6,611 nucleotides of DNA from Conexibacter sp. (lineage in GTDB: Bacteria > Actinomycetota > Thermoleophilia > Solirubrobacterales > Solirubrobacteraceae): positions 1 through 6,611 of the forward strand of contig JAOPZG010000307.1 of the NCBI GenBank assembly GCA_025964215.1, written 5' to 3'. The translations under genes were made by a program, and so were the position numbers. This document shows positions 1-5,950 of this stretch, in pieces (the first letter of the stretch is position 1; each line of letters opens with the position of its first letter). The notes under the pieces were generated by a model. It was given only the letters and a program-made list of their open reading frames with translations, made no database searches and was not told the DNA's origin.

Positions 1-519
1 GCCGAGGTAGCTGTGGTGGCCGGCGCGGGTGCACGGCGCGCGGCGCCAGGCGGCGCGCAGCTCGGCGTCGCCCAGCAGCGAGGCGAGCAGCTGCGCGTAG
101 CCCGCGTCGTGGACCTCGCCGGCGAGGTGCTCGAGGAAGCCGTCGAGCTCGTCGAGATCGCGGTAGGCGACGGGGAGGAACTGCGCGGGGTCGGCCTCGC
201 CCTCGGCGGCGCGGGCGATCGCGCGCAGGTCGAGCTGCAGCTCCTCGCGGAAGCGCTCGTCGCGACCGGTCACCTGGACGAGGTCGCCGCGCTCGAAGCG
301 GGCGGCCGCGACGTCGGCGTCGCGGAAGACGCGGGCGGGGATCGCGGCGGTGCGGTCGCGCAGCTCGACCGCGAGGTACGGCGTGCCCGCACGGGACATC
401 AACCGCTCCTTGCGGGTGCACGCGTAGACGCCCTGGACCTCGTCACCGGCCCGCAGCGTGGCGATGCTGGGCGCCGTGGGCGCGGGGGTGTCCGGGAGTG
501 CGGCGACGGGTTCCATCAT
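1..519 (-). CDS. YhaM-like 3'-5' exoribonuclease, OB-fold plus HD domain (3' end outside window)
   Basis: Partial: 173 codons are open from an ATG at 519 to the left edge with no stop, so the C-terminal half is missing. Residues about 24-105 read as an OB-fold nucleic-acid-binding domain (AGDEVQGVY, then LAVELRDRTAAIPARVF and DLVQVTGRDERF). Residues 160-173 (APCTRAGHHSYLG) match the start of the HD phosphohydrolase domain of the YhaM family, where the motif normally continues into GGLLEHT. YhaM-type enzymes are cytoplasmic, metal-dependent 3'-5' exonucleases acting on RNA and some DNA; applying that activity here is by family. Two consecutive ATGs (519 and 516) are possible starts. A GGAG (complement of 528-531) lies 8 nt before the first, which favours 519. 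The gene is divergent from the PAC2 gene across 34 bp. A general OB/HD phosphohydrolase is the alternative, since the catalytic HD residues lie outside the window. Confidence 0.82.
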   Translation of the reverse strand, partial: MMEPVAALPDTPAPTAPSIATLRAGDEVQGVYACTRKERLMSRAGTPYLAVELRDRTAAIPARVFRDADVAAARFERGDLVQVTGRDERFREELQLDLRAIARAAEGEADPAQFLPVAYRDLDELDGFLEHLAGEVHDAGYAQLLASLLGDAELRAAWRRAPCTRAGHHSYLG

Positions 520-553
520 GGGGAGCGCTCCGGATGACGCTACCGTCCTCCCG
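520..553. promoter_or_regulatory. Compact divergent promoter region with back-to-back -10-like hexamers
   Basis: Only 34 bp separate two divergent start codons. The plus strand has TACCGT at 541-546, a TAnnnT -10-like hexamer, with 7 nt between it and the ATG at 554. That is the usual spacing for a leaderless actinobacterial gene, and no Shine-Dalgarno sequence sits at that start. The minus strand has TAGCGT (complement of 537-542), which would place a start near 529-530, just ahead of a GGAG. The two hexamers share the TA at 541-542. No convincing -35 was seen for either, and both would fall inside the neighbouring coding sequence. Promoter activity is inferred. Confidence 0.4.
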
Positions 554-1444
554 ATGCAGCCGCTCATCTGGGAGAGCCGGCCGGATGGCCTTCGGGCCCC
601 GGCGCTGGTCTGCGCGTTCACCGGCTGGAACGACGCCGGCGATGCCGCCTCCGCCGCGCTCCGCTTCTTCGGCGCCTCGCTCGGCGCGACGCGCTTCGCG
701 CAGATCGACCCCGAGGAGTTCTTCGACTTCCAGGCCACGCGGCCGCGCGTGACGCTGGTCGACGGCACCACGCGCGAGCTCCAGTGGCCGTCGGTGGAGA
801 TCTACGAGGCGCGGGTCCCGCGCGCGCCGCGCGACCTCGTCCTGCTCTCCGGCCCAGAGCCCAGCTTCCGCTGGCGCTCGTTCACGCAGCTGATCGTCGA
901 CCTCGCCGAGGCGCTCGGGACCCAGATGGTCGTCTCGCTCGGCGCGCTGCTCGCCGACGTCCCGCACTCGCGCCCGGTCGGCATCACCGGCCTGTCGAGC
1001 GACCAGACGCTGATCACCGGCCTCGAGCTCGCGCCGACCTCCTACGAGGGCCCGACCGGCATCGTCGGCGTCCTCCACGCGGCGTGCCAGGACGCCGGCA
1101 TCCCGACCGCCTCGCTGTGGGCGAGCGTCCCGCACTACGTCGCGGCGGCGCCGAACCCGAAGGCGGCGCTCGCGCTCGTCCGCAAGCTGGAGTCCCTCGT
1201 GGGCGTCACGGTCGACGCCGAGGAGCTCGAGCTGGCCTCCGCCGACTACGAGCGCCAGGTCTCGCTCGCGGTCCAGAGCGACCCGGACGTCCAGGCCTTC
1301 GTCGAGCGGCTGGAGAAGACTGCCGCAGAGGAGGAGGCCGAGGCCGATCCGACCGACCTGCCCTCCGGCGACGTGATCGCGCGCGAGTTCCAGCGCTTCC
1401 TGCGCCAGCGCGGGCCCGAGGGTCCGGACATCGCGGGGATGTAG
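554..1444 (+). CDS. PAC2 family protein
   Basis: A 296-residue PAC2-family protein, named after eukaryotic proteasome assembly chaperone 2. The molecular role of bacterial members is not settled, so no reaction is assigned. Family signatures are clear and in order: FTGWNDAGDAAS at 22-33, SGPEPSFRW at 99-107, GALLADVPHSRP at 130-141, YEGPTGI at 164-170 and LWASVPHYVAAAPNPKA at 188-204. The C-terminus (about 243-286) is an acidic helical tail, VERLEKTAAEEEAEADP, followed by LPSGDVIAREFQRFLRQR, typical of actinobacterial members. Length is normal for the family. In-frame ATGs at 458 and 518 would add residues overlapping the divergent gene and lacking family similarity. I chose 554 because MQPLIWE begins the conserved region and a -10-like TACCGT lies at leaderless spacing. 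Its stop abuts the stop of the convergent membrane-protein gene. Confidence 0.9.
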   Translation: MQPLIWESRPDGLRAPALVCAFTGWNDAGDAASAALRFFGASLGATRFAQIDPEEFFDFQATRPRVTLVDGTTRELQWPSVEIYEARVPRAPRDLVLLSGPEPSFRWRSFTQLIVDLAEALGTQMVVSLGALLADVPHSRPVGITGLSSDQTLITGLELAPTSYEGPTGIVGVLHAACQDAGIPTASLWASVPHYVAAAPNPKAALALVRKLESLVGVTVDAEELELASADYERQVSLAVQSDPDVQAFVERLEKTAAEEEAEADPTDLPSGDVIAREFQRFLRQRGPEGPDIAGM

Positions 1445-1849
1445 CTAGGAGCTCGCGAGCGCGGTGCGCCTCCTGACGATCCGGGAGCGCAGCCACGTGC
1501 CCGCCAGCGCCAGCAGCGTCCCGGCGATCGTCGTCACGAGCGCCTGCAGCACCGCGGGATCGGCGATCTTCGCCACGCGGTCGTCGACGACGAGCGCGTC
1601 GGCGAGCACCAGGCTCAGCCCGAACAGCGCGCCGCCGGTCGCGCCACGGCGTGCGGCGTCCGCGCCGGTGTCGTGGTCGAAGCCCGCGCCGAAGCCGGCG
1701 AGCGTGGCGATGACGTTCGCGATCACCCACGCCGCGATGCCGAGCCCGAGCGTCATGCCCGTCAGGAAGCCGCCGATCACCGGCGAGACGTAGGTCAGCA
1801 CGACGCGCAGGGCGGGCGGGCGGTCGGAGAGCAGGGGCGGCAGGAACAT
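1445..1849 (-). CDS. Small multi-pass membrane protein, function unknown
   Basis: A 134-residue hydrophobic protein starting MFLPPLLSDRPPALRVVLTYV. Hydrophobic stretches lie at about 17-35, 36-56, 69-87 and 99-120, suggesting four membrane helices. A polar loop containing DHDTGADAARRG sits at about 58-69, and a basic tail (RSRIVRRR) at 121-128 probably faces the cytoplasm. The first half is glycine-rich (GGFLTGMTLGLG, GFGAGF, GATGGALFG), implying tight helix packing. I do not recognise a named family. The frame stays open upstream to an ATG at 2005, but that 52-residue extension is basic, low-hydrophobicity and overlaps the GNAT gene, so 1849 is preferred. The ribosome site is weak: GACGAGG lies about 11 nt upstream. 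The gene converges on PAC2 with adjacent stops, so no terminator separates them. It is divergent from the GNAT gene. Confidence 0.72.
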   Translation of the reverse strand: MFLPPLLSDRPPALRVVLTYVSPVIGGFLTGMTLGLGIAAWVIANVIATLAGFGAGFDHDTGADAARRGATGGALFGLSLVLADALVVDDRVAKIADPAVLQALVTTIAGTLLALAGTWLRSRIVRRRTALASS

Positions 1850-1976
1850 GGGATGGCGAGCCTCGTCTCCAAGCTGTTGCACGTCAACCCCGCCCTGCAA
1901 CAACTCTGCGTTGGACCTGCGACGGATCACCCGCTTGGCCCTGGAACCGCCTCCGCGGCGTGCCAGGATCCCGCAG
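1850..1976. promoter_or_regulatory. Divergent intergenic region with a 7-bp inverted repeat, candidate operator
   Basis: This 127-bp region lies between the divergent membrane-protein and GNAT genes. It holds a perfect inverted repeat, TGTTGCA (1875-1881) and TGCAACA (1896-1902), whose arms are centred 21 bp apart, about two helical turns. Nested GTTG/CAAC elements occur at 1876-1879, 1885-1888, 1898-1904 and 1910-1913. On the minus strand TTGACG (complement of 1882-1887) could be a -35, but no good -10 follows at 17 bp. On the plus strand TTGCAC (1877-1882) and ACAACT (1900-1905) are 17 bp apart, a weak pair. The symmetry is seen directly; operator function is inferred. Confidence 0.35.
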
Positions 1977-2672
1977 GTGTCCAGCGACGACCTCCACGGC
2001 TTCACCCCGCCCGCCCGCGCCCCGGACGCGACGCCGCTGGTCGGCGCGCGCGTGGTGCTCGAGCCGCTCGACGCCGCGCGCCACGGCGACGCGCTCTACG
2101 CGGCGGCCGAGGGCGACGGTGCGGACCCGCGGCTGTGGGCCTACCTGCCCTACGGGCCGTTCCCGGGCGACCGCGACGGGTTGTTGCAGCACGTGGCCGC
2201 GCAAGCGTCGTCGGCCGATCCGCGCTTCTACGCCGTGGTGGACGCGGAGACCGGCCGCGCGGGCGGCGTCGTGAGCTTCCTGCGCGTCGAGTCCGCCCAC
2301 GGCGTGATCGAGATCGGCCACATCTGGTTCGGCGGCCCGCTCCAGCGCACGCCGCAGGCGACCGAGGCGATCTTCCTGCTCGCGCGCCACGCCTTCGAGG
2401 TGCTCGGCCACCGGCGGCTGGAGTGGAAGTGCGACAACGACAACGCGCGCTCGAAGGCCGCGGCCACCCGCTTCGGCTTCACGTTCGAGGGCGTGTTCCG
2501 CCAGCACATGGTGGTCAAGGGGCGCAACCGCGACAGCGCGTGGTTCTCGATCCTCGACGGCGAGTGGCCGGCGGTGGGCGCGGCGTTCGCGGCGTGGCTG
2601 GCCCCGGGGAACTTCGGCGCCGACGGACGCCAGCGGGCCTCGCTGGCGGCGCTGCGGGAAGGCGCCGCCTAG
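1977..2672 (+). CDS. GNAT family N-acetyltransferase, RimJ/RimL type
   Basis: A 231-residue GNAT enzyme expected to transfer acetyl from acetyl-CoA to an unidentified amine, possibly a protein N-terminus or small molecule. The fold can be followed: LVGARVVLEPLDAARHGDALY at 21-41 (strand 1, helix 1), FYAVVDAETGRAGGVVSFLRV at 84-104 (strands 2-3), EIGHIWFGGPLQRTPQATEAI at 112-132 (strand 4 and the acetyl-CoA loop), HRRLEWKCDNDNARSKAAATRFGFTFEGVFRQHMVVKGRNRDSAWFSI around 145-192. In the loop, R124-T-P-Q-A-T replaces the textbook R-x-x-G-x-G/A, which I believe is usual in this subgroup. The GTG at 1977 is chosen because AGGA (1965-1968) lies 8 nt upstream and the protein then begins just before the conserved domain. 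An upstream ATG at 1848 would add 43 residues of non-conserved sequence. Its TAG overlaps the stop of the convergent Lrp/AsnC gene. Confidence 0.88.
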   Translation: MSSDDLHGFTPPARAPDATPLVGARVVLEPLDAARHGDALYAAAEGDGADPRLWAYLPYGPFPGDRDGLLQHVAAQASSADPRFYAVVDAETGRAGGVVSFLRVESAHGVIEIGHIWFGGPLQRTPQATEAIFLLARHAFEVLGHRRLEWKCDNDNARSKAAATRFGFTFEGVFRQHMVVKGRNRDSAWFSILDGEWPAVGAAFAAWLAPGNFGADGRQRASLAALREGAA

Positions 2673-3120
2673 CCCGGATCCGCCGCGCCCCAGATCCCGG
2701 GCCCGCGGCGGTGCTCGTAGATCAGCGACGTCTCGGCGTGCGCGACGGCGGGGTGCGTGGCGAGGTGGTCGACGACGAACTCGCGGAGGTCCTGCGCGTC
2801 GGCGGCGGCGAGCCAGACGAGGTAGTCGGTCGCGCCCGCGAGGTGGAAGACCGTGAGCACCCCGGGCAGCTCGCGCACGGCGTTGGTGAAGGTGTCGATC
2901 TGCTCGCGGTTGTGGACGGCGAGGCGCACGGCGACCATCGCCTGCAAGGGCCGGCCGAGCGCGGCGAGGTCGATCTCCGCAGGCTGCGCACGCGCTGGAG
3001 CGCGGTCGACGGCGCGACCCCGACGCGCTCGGCGAGCTTGTTGTTCGGGATGCGCGCATCCAGGCTCAGCGCCTCGAGGATCGCGCGGTCGACGTCGTCG
3101 AGGCGCAGGTCGTTCGGCAT
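2669..3120 (-). pseudogene. Lrp/AsnC family transcriptional regulator, split by frameshift/deletion
   Basis: Family members are DNA-binding regulators, often of amino-acid metabolism, with an N-terminal winged HTH and a C-terminal RAM effector domain. From the ATG at 3120 the frame gives MPNDLRLDDVDRAILEALSL and continues to SLR at residue 48, a clear AsnC-type HTH. It then turns into unrelated Arg/Ser/Pro-rich sequence. The RAM domain resumes in another frame with EIDLAALG (from 2977), then the effector-site region HLAGATDYL and the C-terminal SLIYEHRR, ending at 2669. Family members normally carry about ten more residues here (an RGVIxGYxA-like segment), so about 31 nt seem missing around 2977-2982. 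No Shine-Dalgarno precedes the ATG, but CACAAT (complement of 3128-3133) lies 7 nt upstream, suggesting a leaderless mRNA. An ATG at 2938 could express an 89-residue stand-alone RAM protein. Real inactivation or an assembly error in GC-rich DNA are both possible. Confidence 0.8.
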
Positions 3121-3228
3121 GGCGCGAATTGTGCCAGAACCGCTGAAGATGATGCAGAATTACAACGCAATTCCGAAGATCCTGCGGCACTCTGGCGAGT
3201 TGACCGCACAGGTGCTTCACTAGACGCC
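3121..3228. promoter_or_regulatory. Divergent control region between Lrp/AsnC and the transsulfuration operon
   Basis: This 108-bp region is clearly AT-richer than its surroundings, especially 3126-3180. It contains the inverted repeat GAATTACAACGCAATTC (3157-3173, arms GAATT/AATTC), another GAATTG at 3126-3131, and a direct repeat GAAGATnnTGC at 3145-3155 and 3175-3185, spaced exactly 30 bp, about three helical turns. Lrp/AsnC proteins usually bind phased, degenerate, AT-rich sites next to their own gene, so these are candidate operator half-sites. No confident -35/-10 pair was found for the cystathionine beta-synthase gene. For the regulator, CACAAT (complement of 3128-3133) sits at leaderless spacing. 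The repeats are seen; the role is inferred. Confidence 0.45.
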
Positions 3229-4629
3229 ATGGAGCACGCTGTCCAGACTCACTCCGCGATCCGCGACTCGATCATCGACGCGATCGGCGACACCCCGCTC
3301 GTCCGCCTCTCGCGCCTGGGCGCGGGCCTCACGCCGCAGCTCGTGGCGAAGGTCGAGGCGCTCAACCCGGGCGGCTCGATCAAGGACCGCGCCGCGGTCG
3401 CGATGATCGCCGCGGCCGAGCGCGACGGGCTGCTGCGTCCCGGCGGCACGATCGTCGAGCCGACCTCCGGCAACACCGGCACCGGTCTCGCCATGGCCGC
3501 GCGCCTGAAGGGCTACCACGTGATCGCGGTCATGCCCGACAAGATGTCCAAGGAGAAGATCGACCTCCTGCGCGCCTACGGCGCCGAGGTCGTGGTCTGC
3601 CCGACGAACGTCGACCCCGACTCGCCCGAGTCCTACTACTCGGTCTCCGACCGGCTCGCCGCCGAGATCCCGGGCGCCTACAAGCCCAACCAGTACTTCA
3701 ATCCGGCCAACCCGCAGGCGCACTACGACTCCACCGGCCCGGAGATCTGGGAGCAGACCGAGGGCAAGATCACGCACTTGGTCGCCGGCGTCGGCACGGG
3801 CGGGACGATCAGCGGCATCGGGCGCTACCTCAAGGAGCGCAACCCGGACATCCAGATCATCGGCGCCGACCCGGTGGGGTCCATCTACAGCGCGCCGTCC
3901 GACGACGAGATCAAGGGGTACCTGGTCGAGGGCGTCGGCGAGGACTTCTGGCCCGAGACCTTCGATCGCGACATCGTCGACCGCTGGATCGCGGTGAGCG
4001 ACAAGGACTCGTTCCTGACCACGCGCCGGCTGGCGATGGAGGAGGGGATCCTCGCGGGCGGCTCGTGCGGCACCGCGCTGTGGGCGGCGCTCGAGGCGGC
4101 CAAGACGATCGACGACCCGGACGCGCTGATCGTCGTCGTGCTGCCCGACGGCGGGCGCTCGTACCTCTCGAAGATCTTCAACGACGCGTGGATGACGCAG
4201 TACGGCTTCCTCGAGCGCGCGGGCGACCTCGCGGTCGGCGACGTCCTGCGGCGCAAGGCCGACGGGGCGAAGGAGCTGCCGTCGCTGGTGACGGTGCAGA
4301 CGCACCAGAAGGTCCGCGACGCGGTCGCGCTGCTGCACGAGCACGGCGTCTCGCAGCTGCCGGTCGTCAGCAGCAAGGACCCGGCCACGGTCGTCGGCTC
4401 GGTCGGCGAGCGCGGCCTGCTGGCGCGCGCGGTCGACGAGCCGGCGCTGCTGGGCGCCGAGATCGTCGCCGTGATGGAGCCGCCGCTCTACGCGGTCTCC
4501 GCCGAGGACCCCGTGCGCGAGGCGGTCGAGCTGCTCGGCGGCGAGCGCCAGGCGCTGCTCGTGATGGCCGGCGGGCGCCCGGCGGGCATCGTCACGCGCG
4601 CGGACCTGCTCGAATCCCTCGCACGATGA
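3229..4629 (+). CDS. cbs: Cystathionine beta-synthase with C-terminal CBS-domain pair
   Basis: A 466-residue cytoplasmic PLP enzyme that condenses serine with homocysteine to cystathionine, the first step of reverse transsulfuration. The fold-type II catalytic domain spans about 11-325. NPGGSIKDRA places the Schiff-base lysine at K52. EPTSGNTG at 77-84 is the substrate carboxylate loop, GVGTGGT at 187-193 binds the PLP phosphate, and S279 in GGSCG contacts the pyridine nitrogen. Two CBS domains follow at about 337-400 and 408-466, ending PAGIVTRADLLESLAR; in related enzymes this module can bind adenosyl ligands. There is no N-terminal haem domain, as usual in bacteria. Length and architecture resemble the mycobacterial Cbs (about 464 residues). 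ATG 3229 is the only reasonable start, with just a weak AGGTG upstream. An O-acetylserine-using cysteine synthase is less likely given the CBS pair and the downstream partner. Confidence 0.93.
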   Translation: MEHAVQTHSAIRDSIIDAIGDTPLVRLSRLGAGLTPQLVAKVEALNPGGSIKDRAAVAMIAAAERDGLLRPGGTIVEPTSGNTGTGLAMAARLKGYHVIAVMPDKMSKEKIDLLRAYGAEVVVCPTNVDPDSPESYYSVSDRLAAEIPGAYKPNQYFNPANPQAHYDSTGPEIWEQTEGKITHLVAGVGTGGTISGIGRYLKERNPDIQIIGADPVGSIYSAPSDDEIKGYLVEGVGEDFWPETFDRDIVDRWIAVSDKDSFLTTRRLAMEEGILAGGSCGTALWAALEAAKTIDDPDALIVVVLPDGGRSYLSKIFNDAWMTQYGFLERAGDLAVGDVLRRKADGAKELPSLVTVQTHQKVRDAVALLHEHGVSQLPVVSSKDPATVVGSVGERGLLARAVDEPALLGAEIVAVMEPPLYAVSAEDPVREAVELLGGERQALLVMAGGRPAGIVTRADLLESLAR

Positions 4630-5702
4630 AGTTCGCCACCCGCGCCGTCCACGCGGGGTTGGATCCCGATCCGACCTACCGCTCCGTCATCCCCGCGATC
4701 CACCAGACCTCGACGTTCGCGCAGCCCGCGGTCGGCGAGTTCGTGGAGGACTACGACTACGCGCGCAGCGCGAACCCGACGCGCTCGGCGCTCGAGCGGG
4801 CGCTCGGCGAGCTCGAGGGCGGGCTGGGCTCGTCGTTCTCCTCCGGCATGGCGGCGACGCACGCGCTGATCACCGCGATCTGCTCGGCCGGCGACCACGT
4901 GGTGCTCCCGGCCGACCTCTACGGCGGGACCTTCCGGCTGGTCGACAAGGTGCTCACGCGCTTCGGGATCACCTACACGTTGGTCGACCAGACCGACCTC
5001 GCCGCGCTCGCGGCGGCGGTCACCGAGCAGACCAAGTTGGTGTGGATCGAGACGCCGACCAACCCCTTGTTGAACGTCGTCGACGTGCGCGCGGTGATCG
5101 ACGGGCTTCCGGGCGAGGTCTTCGTCGTGGTCGACAACACGTTCGCCACGCCGGTCAACCAGCGGCCGCTGGAGCTGGGCGCCGACGCCGTCGTGCACTC
5201 GGTCACGAAGTACCTCGGGGGCCACTCCGACACGGTCGGCGGCGCCGTGATCGTGCGCGATCCCGCGGTCCACGAGCAGGTCCGGTTCATCCAGAACTCG
5301 ATCGGCGCGGTGCCCGGCCCGTTCGACTGCTTCCTCGTCCACCGCGGCCTGCGCACGCTGCACCTGCGGATGGCCGCGCACGCGGCGAACGCCGAGGCGG
5401 TCGTCGGCTTCCTGAAGTCGGCCCCGGGCGTCTCCGAGGTCCGCTGGCCGGGCTTCAGCGGCATGGTGAGCTTCCGCCACCCGGACGCGATCGGCATCGC
5501 GCAGCGCACCAAGCTCTTCACGCTGGCCGAGTCGTTGGGCGGCGTCGAGTCGCTGATCGAGGTCCCGCAGGCGATGACGCACCAGTCCGTCGAGGGCTCC
5601 GATGCCGCCGTCCCCGCCGATCTGGTGCGCCTCAGCTGCGGCGTCGAGGCGGCCGAGGACCTCGTGGACGACCTGCACCGCGCCATCGGCGCGGGGGCTT
5701 AG
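4626..5702 (+). CDS. Cystathionine gamma-lyase/synthase, compact form
   Basis: A 358-residue Cys/Met-metabolism PLP enzyme of fold type I. Next to cystathionine beta-synthase its likely reaction is cleavage of cystathionine to cysteine, 2-oxobutyrate and ammonia. Visible residues: Y45 and R47 (YARSANPT, phosphate contacts from the partner subunit), SSGMAA at 72-77, D170 in VVDNTFATP (pyridine nitrogen), Schiff-base lysine K195 in HSVTKYLGGHSD, and R336 in LVRLSCGVE (carboxylate). E312 in SLIEVP aligns with the glutamate of yeast and human gamma-lyases (E333/E339), where E. coli MetB has serine. This favours lyase, though many bacterial relatives also carry Glu and can be bifunctional. The chain is about 25 residues shorter than usual: WPGFSGMVSF at 274-283 lacks the normal HExAxxQ-containing segment. 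Its ATG overlaps the upstream stop as ATGA, implying translational coupling; no strong ribosome site was seen. Confidence 0.9.
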   Translation: MKFATRAVHAGLDPDPTYRSVIPAIHQTSTFAQPAVGEFVEDYDYARSANPTRSALERALGELEGGLGSSFSSGMAATHALITAICSAGDHVVLPADLYGGTFRLVDKVLTRFGITYTLVDQTDLAALAAAVTEQTKLVWIETPTNPLLNVVDVRAVIDGLPGEVFVVVDNTFATPVNQRPLELGADAVVHSVTKYLGGHSDTVGGAVIVRDPAVHEQVRFIQNSIGAVPGPFDCFLVHRGLRTLHLRMAAHAANAEAVVGFLKSAPGVSEVRWPGFSGMVSFRHPDAIGIAQRTKLFTLAESLGGVESLIEVPQAMTHQSVEGSDAAVPADLVRLSCGVEAAEDLVDDLHRAIGAGA

Positions 5703-5710
5703 CCGGGCAG

Positions 5711-5950
5711 TCAGGCCGCAGGCGTCGTCGAGCGCTTACGGCTCGCGTGGCGCTCGAACCAGCGCCCTGCCCAAAACAGAAGGATGCCGGCCGGGACGAG
5801 GGCGAAGACCTCGGTCGCGCCGATCTGCACGGCGATGCTGAGCGGCAACACCCAGACCGTCGCCAGCGCGACGATTGCACAGAACGCGGCGAAGAAGCGC
5901 TCGATCACTGATCCCGGGAACGTGGGCCGCGGCGAGTTGTGCTCAGGCAT
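5711..5950 (-). CDS. Small two-helix membrane protein, coupled to RHH gene
   Basis: A 79-residue protein starting MPEHNSPRPTFPGSVIERFF. Two hydrophobic segments, about 18-38 (FFAAFCAIVALATVWVLPLSI) and 46-62 (TEVFALVPAGILLFWAG), are separated by a short loop. A basic tail (RWFERHASRKRS, 63-74) suggests the C-terminus is cytoplasmic, and the N-terminus too if both segments span. I recognise no family. The frame is open upstream to 6061, but that would overlap the RHH gene far more. The ATG at 5950 overlaps the RHH stop by 8 nt (ATGCCTGA), the usual arrangement for a coupled operon gene, and there is no strong ribosome site of its own. Its stop lies 8 bp from the stop of the convergent gamma-lyase gene. 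Base composition is less GC-rich than the metabolic genes to its left. It could be a toxin-like small membrane protein or simply an uncharacterised membrane protein. Confidence 0.65.
   Translation of the reverse strand: MPEHNSPRPTFPGSVIERFFAAFCAIVALATVWVLPLSIAVQIGATEVFALVPAGILLFWAGRWFERHASRKRSTTPAA
5728..5757. terminator. GC-rich stem-loop at convergent junction, possible weak terminator
   Basis: A perfect 8-bp inverted repeat, TCGAGCGC (5728-5735) and GCGCTCGA (5750-5757), encloses a 14-nt loop 26 bp past the gamma-lyase stop. No T-tract follows on either strand, so it is not a canonical intrinsic terminator. It also lies inside the 3' end of the convergent membrane-protein gene, so it may be coincidental in GC-rich coding DNA. 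Many actinobacterial terminators lack U-tracts, which is the only reason to list it. Confidence 0.25.

Noticed and set aside
13..537. Plus-strand open frame of 174 codons at the left edge
   Set aside because: It is antisense to the OB-fold/HD protein, whose minus-strand translation contains recognisable domain motifs.
458..553. Upstream ATGs (458, 518) as starts for the PAC2 gene
   Set aside because: They would extend the protein into the divergent gene with non-conserved residues, whereas 554 begins the conserved region and has leaderless promoter spacing.
1673..3223. Plus-strand open frame of 516 codons spanning the GNAT and Lrp/AsnC genes
   Set aside because: It runs out of frame through GNAT and antisense to the regulator, and is mostly Arg/Gly/Ala/Pro low-complexity sequence.
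3200..3226. TTGACC (3200-3205) with TAGACG (3221-3226) as a promoter for cystathionine beta-synthase
   Set aside because: The spacer is only 15 bp and the predicted transcription start would fall inside the coding sequence, past the only plausible ATG.
3220..4344. Antisense open frame (374 codons) opposite the cystathionine beta-synthase gene
   Set aside because: Low-complexity shadow of the real gene, with the same composition artefact.
4488..5678. Long antisense open frame (396 codons) on the minus strand opposite the gamma-lyase gene
   Set aside because: It is Arg/Asp/Val/Leu-rich with no motifs. Such frames are a by-product of G/C-rich third positions, and the plus strand encodes an unmistakable PLP enzyme.
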